Made by a program: the position numbers and the translations under genes. Below the pieces are notes generated by a model. It was not told the DNA's origin, ran no database searches, and saw only the letters and a program-made list of their open reading frames with translations. Shown here piece by piece: positions 5,931-8,639 of a DNA stretch of 8,639 nucleotides (positions within the stretch are counted from its first letter, which is position 1; each line of letters opens with the position of its first letter). The stretch covers positions 1-8,639 of the forward strand of contig JADZET010000057.1 in assembly GCA_020850375.1 (NCBI GenBank). The letters run 5' to 3'. The DNA comes from Phycisphaeraceae bacterium (GTDB lineage Bacteria; Planctomycetota; Phycisphaerae; Phycisphaerales; Phycisphaeraceae).

Positions 5931-7334
5931 TTGAGCGGCGTGCTGGGGATTGATGTCGGGACGACGGCGATCAAGGCGGTGGTGCTCGATGAGCACGGCG
6001 CCCCCGCCCCCGGGGTGACGTCGGCGGTCAACTATGGGCTGGCGAGCCCACGGGGGGGGTGGTTTGAGCAGGACCCGTCGGAGCTGCGGCGGGCGGTGGG
6101 CAGGGCGGTGACGGAGGTGGCTGGGGGGCGTGAGATCGCGGGGGTGGGATTGTCGACGCAGGGCGGGGCGCTGGTGCTGCTCGATGAGCGGGATGAGCCG
6201 ATCGGGCCGATCTATTCGTGGATGGATGGTCGGGCGAAGGAGATCTCGGCGAAGTTGGCGGCGGAGCGGGGGGAGGGATTCTTCGCGGATCGTAGCGGGC
6301 GGAATGACGCGGGATTGGCGCTGCCTCTCTTACGCTGGCTGGCGGAGAACAAGCCGCAAGAGCTCAAGCGGTCGGCGAAGATCTCGTTCGTCGACGACTG
6401 GTGCTCGCGGTGGATGACGGGTCGGAGCGGGACGGACGGCTCGAACGGGGCGATGACGGGACTGCTGAACATCCACAGGCAGGTGTGGGATGGGGAGCTG
6501 ATGGGGATCGCGGGGGCTGCTATTGAGAAGATGCCGCGGCTGCTGCGGGCGGGGGAGGCGTTGGGGGAGTTGCTTCCGGGGGTGGCGAAAGAGTGGTCGC
6601 TCGGGGCGTCGGCGAAGAAGGCTGTTGTGATGACGCCGATGCATGATCAGCATTGCGCGGCGTTGGGGGGCGGGGTGATTGAGCCGGGGCAGGTGATGCT
6701 GTCGACGGGGACGGCGTGGGTGCTGATGGCGATGACGGGGGACATCGGGCGGGTCAAGGGGTTGAGCCTGTTCAGCGCGCCGGCGGTGACGGGGGGATGG
6801 GGGACGTTGGGCGCGCTGTCGGCGGGGAATGGGTACTACGACCAGGTGGTGGCATTGACAGGATTGGTGAATCTGGTGGAGGCGGAGAAGGAAGCGGCTG
6901 CGTCGGGCGCGGGGGCGAAGGGATTGCGGTTCCATCCGTGCGTGGGAGGGAGGCGCGAGGCGGGTTGGTCGAACTGGCGGCTGGACCATCGGCGCGGGGA
7001 CATGTGCCGGGCGGTGATGGAGGGGATGTGCGTCGAGGCGCGGGCATGGCTGGGGAAGGTCGAGGGGGACCAGAGCAGCACGGGGCAGATCGTGATGATG
7101 GGTGGATCGGCGAAGAGCGGGCTGTGGGCGTCGATTGCGGCGTCGATATTGGGGCGGCCGGTGGTGATCCCGGGGGCGGCGGATGCGGCGGCGCTGGGGG
7201 CGGCGGTGATCGGGGGGTTAGGCGCTGGGTGGTGGCGGGACGCGCGGGAGGGGCGGGAAAAGCTGAAGGTGGCGTCGCGGCGGATTGAGCCTGACTTGGC
7301 GGGGTATCGCGACTTTCTTGTCGTGACTCGGTAG
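5931..7334 (+). CDS. FGGY-family carbohydrate (ketose) kinase
   Basis: A 467-residue ATP-dependent sugar kinase of the FGGY family, which includes xylulokinase, ribulokinase and fuculokinase. Seen in order are the phosphate-1 loop GIDVGTTAIK (6-15), the substrate-site motif WMDGR (97-101), the catalytic-base aspartate D239 in PMHDQH, the phosphate-2 type STGTAW at 258-263, and the adenosine-site GGS at 391-393 followed by the late DAAALGAAV helix. Length is slightly below the roughly 490-500 of typical xylulokinases. TTG at 5931 is chosen because AGGAG (5919-5923) ends 7 nt before it. TTG at 5901 would overlap the upstream stop and add ten non-conserved residues without a good ribosome-binding site. 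The kinase likely phosphorylates the ketose made by the isomerase upstream. An eight-G tract at 6052-6059 encodes Arg-Gly-Gly and leaves the frame intact. Confidence 0.93.
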   Translation: MSGVLGIDVGTTAIKAVVLDEHGAPAPGVTSAVNYGLASPRGGWFEQDPSELRRAVGRAVTEVAGGREIAGVGLSTQGGALVLLDERDEPIGPIYSWMDGRAKEISAKLAAERGEGFFADRSGRNDAGLALPLLRWLAENKPQELKRSAKISFVDDWCSRWMTGRSGTDGSNGAMTGLLNIHRQVWDGELMGIAGAAIEKMPRLLRAGEALGELLPGVAKEWSLGASAKKAVVMTPMHDQHCAALGGGVIEPGQVMLSTGTAWVLMAMTGDIGRVKGLSLFSAPAVTGGWGTLGALSAGNGYYDQVVALTGLVNLVEAEKEAAASGAGAKGLRFHPCVGGRREAGWSNWRLDHRRGDMCRAVMEGMCVEARAWLGKVEGDQSSTGQIVMMGGSAKSGLWASIAASILGRPVVIPGAADAAALGAAVIGGLGAGWWRDAREGREKLKVASRRIEPDLAGYRDFLVVTR

Positions 7335-7352
7335 GCGTTCTTCGTTTATGAT
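7323..7352 (+). promoter_or_regulatory. Possible sigma70-type promoter for purE
   Basis: GTGACT (7323-7328, four of six matches to TTGACA) is separated by 18 nt from TATGAT (7347-7352, five of six matches to TATAAT). The pair overlaps the end of the kinase gene and would start transcription about 50 nt before the purE ATG. A housekeeping purine gene behind a catabolic operon would be expected to need its own promoter. The evidence is only the two hexamers. Confidence 0.3.
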
Positions 7353-7408
7353 GCCGACCGGCCGACCCGGATGACCGGGCGGACGTTCTATGACACCGGG
7401 AGTAGACC

Positions 7409-7903
7409 ATGCCCGCTGACAATACCCCTCTGGTTGGAATTCTGATGGGATCGCGTTCGGACCTCGAGACGATGCGATCGGCGTTTGAGGTGCTCGAGCA
7501 GTTCGGGGTGGCGCACGAGAAGCGAGCGTTGTCGGCCCATCGGGCGCCGGCGGCGCTGGCGGAGTACGTGGGGAGCGCGCAGAAGCGTGGGATTCAGGTG
7601 CTGATCGCGGCGGCGGGCGGGGCGGCGCACCTGCCGGGGGTGGTAGCGGCGATGACCCCCCTGCCGGTGCTGGGCGTGCCGATTCAGAGCAAGTCGCTCA
7701 ATGGGCTGGATTCGCTGCTGTCGATCGTGCAGATGCCGGGGGGGATCCCGGTCGGGACGCTGGCGATCGGGGAGGCGGGGGCGAAGAACGCGGCGCTGCT
7801 GGCGGTGAGCATCCTGGCGTTGTCGCGGCCGGAGCTGATGCGGAAGCTGGAGGAGTTCCGGCAGAAGCAGACGCAGAAGGTGGTGGGGGATTCGGTGATT
7901 TAG
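7409..7903 (+). CDS. purE: N5-carboxyaminoimidazole ribonucleotide mutase (class I PurE)
   Basis: A 164-residue cytoplasmic enzyme of de novo purine biosynthesis that converts N5-CAIR to CAIR, working after PurK. The class I PurE pattern is clear throughout: GSRSD at 14-18, SAHR at 42-45 with the catalytic histidine H44 (H45 in E. coli), the loop [11 protein letters not shown] at 67-77, and the tail signature with [15 protein letters not shown] and [17 protein letters not shown]. Length is normal. GGGAG (7398-7402) lies 6 nt before the ATG. The usual partner purK is not next to it in this window. It starts 74 nt after the kinase, and its function is unrelated to the operon to its left, so co-transcription is doubtful. 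No clear intrinsic terminator follows. Confidence 0.97.
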   Translation: MPADNTPLVGILMGSRSDLETMRSAFEVLEQFGVAHEKRALSAHRAPAALAEYVGSAQKRGIQVLIAAAGGAAHLPGVVAAMTPLPVLGVPIQSKSLNGLDSLLSIVQMPGGIPVGTLAIGEAGAKNAALLAVSILALSRPELMRKLEEFRQKQTQKVVGDSVI

Positions 7904-8015
7904 GGGGACTGCGGCGAGACGGTCCTTGGAGGCTGTCGGGCAGCAGATCGCTCTGTATGGCGGCGGCGGTGAGGCCAGCGGGTTGCGGCATGTCTCTGAT
8001 TTGAAAAAGCGTTAA

Positions 8016-8049
8016 GTGTCAAAATTTCTCTTGACATCGGAGGGTGTCA
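8016..8049. promoter_or_regulatory. Possible operator: three TGTCA/TGACA boxes around a -35 element
   Basis: TGTCA occurs at 8017-8021, its reverse complement TGACA at 8032-8036, and TGTCA again at 8045-8049. The first two extend to a 6-bp inverted repeat (TGTCAA / TTGACA, 8-nt gap), and the second and third form another inverted pair with an 8-nt gap. The middle box overlaps the -35 hexamer. This spacing could bind a dimeric regulator, but short boxes may recur by chance. Confidence 0.3.
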
Positions 8050-8058
8050 GGTTATTTT
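8031..8058 (+). promoter_or_regulatory. Candidate sigma70 promoter of the secreted-protein gene
   Basis: A consensus TTGACA (8031-8036) is followed after 16 nt by TATTTT (8053-8058, four of six matches to TATAAT). The region from about 8000 to 8060 is clearly richer in A and T than the rest of the window. Transcription would begin near 8065, giving a leader of about 25 nt before the ATG at 8090. The rest of the 186-nt gap after purE (7904-8089) shows no gene and no convincing terminator. Confidence 0.55.
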
Positions 8059-8089
8059 TCAGGGGAACATCACTCTGCGAGATTGCCCC

Positions 8090-8639
8090 ATGCGCTTAAC
8101 AAAGCGATCGCCTCGGGTGTTCCTGGTCATCGTCACTTCTTGGTGCTTCTTTCAGGTTCAGCCCACGCTAGCTGCGGACCGCTACTGGGTCGGCGGGTCG
8201 GGTGACTGGAGCGATCCGGCGAACTGGTCGGCGACGGCGGGCGGGCCGGGGGGGGCGGGGGTGCCGGGAGCGCACGACGAGGTCTTGCTCCTCCAACCGG
8301 ATGCCGCTGATCGGATCGTCACCTACAGCGCCGCCGGGCCGGGCCCGGAGCTCGGCGACCTGAACTTGGATGGCACAGGCAGCGGGACCATGACGTTGGC
8401 CATCACCGGGGGTGAGTTGCTGCCGAATGTGATGAGAGTGGGCAGGGACGGCGCTGCCGCCGTGACGCAGAGTGGTGGGACCGTAAGGCCGGATTTCTCT
8501 GTCTACGTCGGCTGGGATACCGGCTCGTCCGGAACCTATGGCCTGCAATCAGGACAATTGACCACGCGCTCCACGGCCATTGGCAGGGCAAGTAATGGCG
8601 GCGCCGGCGGTAGCCTCCTGCAGTCCGGGGGCACGCATG
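8090..8639 (+). CDS. Secreted beta-repeat protein, N-terminal part (3' end outside window)
   Basis: An open frame of 183 codons runs off the right edge. It begins with a signal peptide: basic residues up to R9 (MRLTKRSPR), a hydrophobic core at about 10-23, and likely cleavage after A28 or A29 (PTLA-A-DRYW). The mature start has YWVGGSGDWSDPANWS at 32-47, a motif common at the beginning of autotransporter-like or PEP-CTERM-type beta-repeat proteins. From residue 107 three repeat units can be drawn, 107-128, 129-154 and 155-179, with a fourth starting at 180. Each opens with GG or GQ, carries a VG or IG step near its middle, and ends in QS, which suggests a beta-helix or beta-solenoid. No strong ribosome-binding site precedes the ATG, so the start rests on the signal peptide. 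Codon endings are balanced between G and C, unlike the genes to the left. The function is not known; cell-surface or exported location is likely. Confidence 0.8.
   Translation, partial: MRLTKRSPRVFLVIVTSWCFFQVQPTLAADRYWVGGSGDWSDPANWSATAGGPGGAGVPGAHDEVLLLQPDAADRIVTYSAAGPGPELGDLNLDGTGSGTMTLAITGGELLPNVMRVGRDGAAAVTQSGGTVRPDFSVYVGWDTGSSGTYGLQSGQLTTRSTAIGRASNGGAGGSLLQSGGTH
8239..8268 (+). other. G-tract cluster with an eight-G run (possible G-quadruplex)
   Basis: Five runs of three or more G (8239-8241, 8243-8245, 8248-8255, 8257-8261, 8266-8268) are separated by gaps of 1-4 nt, which fits the G-quadruplex pattern on the coding strand. They encode a Gly/Pro/Ala-rich linker (AGGPGGAGVPG) between the W-rich motif and the rest of the secreted protein. 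In such G-rich DNA this may be only a composition effect. Confidence 0.4.

Noticed and set aside
7366..7379. CCCGG-ATGA-CCGGG hairpin as a terminator after the kinase
   Set aside because: Only 5 bp, and no T-run follows. Too weak to call a terminator between the operon and purE.
7932..7944. GCTG-TCGGG-CAGC hairpin after purE as a terminator
   Set aside because: A 4-bp stem without a T-run is below what an intrinsic terminator needs.
8168..8548. Minus-strand open frame opposite the secreted protein
   Set aside because: The + strand frame carries a signal peptide and regular repeats; the minus frame shows no motif.
1..8639. tRNA, rRNA, CRISPR arrays or a complete insertion sequence
   Set aside because: I looked for cloverleaf-like segments, regularly spaced repeats and transposase genes and found none. 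The only repeats are the short elements listed.

Overview
This is a GC-rich window, strongly G-rich on the + strand, in which every supported gene is read left to right. Gene content, the small dispersed repeats and the beta-repeat secreted protein at the right end fit a member of the Planctomycetota or a related PVC-group bacterium, perhaps Phycisphaerae. That assignment is inferred from style and gene content; the window has no rRNA or other marker to prove it.

Positions 1-7334 hold a tightly spaced run of six genes that looks like one catabolic operon. In order they are: the 3' end of a Gfo/Idh/MocA oxidoreductase with an extra helical tail; a class III PLP-dependent aminotransferase; a complete Gfo/Idh/MocA oxidoreductase; a metal-dependent amidohydrolase (Amidohydro_2 type); an L-arabinose/L-fucose isomerase-family protein; and an FGGY sugar kinase. 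Two NAD(P)-dependent sugar or cyclitol dehydrogenases, an aminotransferase, a hydrolase or lactonase candidate and an aldose-ketose isomerase plus ketose kinase pair suggest breakdown of an unusual, possibly amino- or deoxy-, sugar or cyclitol. The substrate cannot be read from the sequence, and no transporter, regulator or aldolase lies inside the window.

The most interesting non-coding feature lies between the amidohydrolase and the isomerase (4389-4494). A perfect 22-bp inverted repeat, followed by a third, near-identical copy of the right arm, sits between a good Shine-Dalgarno sequence and the isomerase gene. The third copy supplies the isomerase start codon and its first codons. If the inverted repeat folds in the mRNA, the Shine-Dalgarno would end 6 nt from that ATG. 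A different short dispersed-repeat candidate lies between the aminotransferase and the second oxidoreductase (about 2071-2098).

The right end changes character. purE (7409-7903), a purine biosynthesis gene with its own possible promoter, is followed by an AT-richer 186-bp intergenic region. That region carries a TTGACA promoter candidate flanked by TGTCA/TGACA boxes. It leads into a secreted protein (8090 to the window end) with a signal peptide, a YWVGG...W...NW motif and three beta-repeat units. This last gene uses C- and G-ending codons about equally, unlike the heavily G-ending genes to its left.
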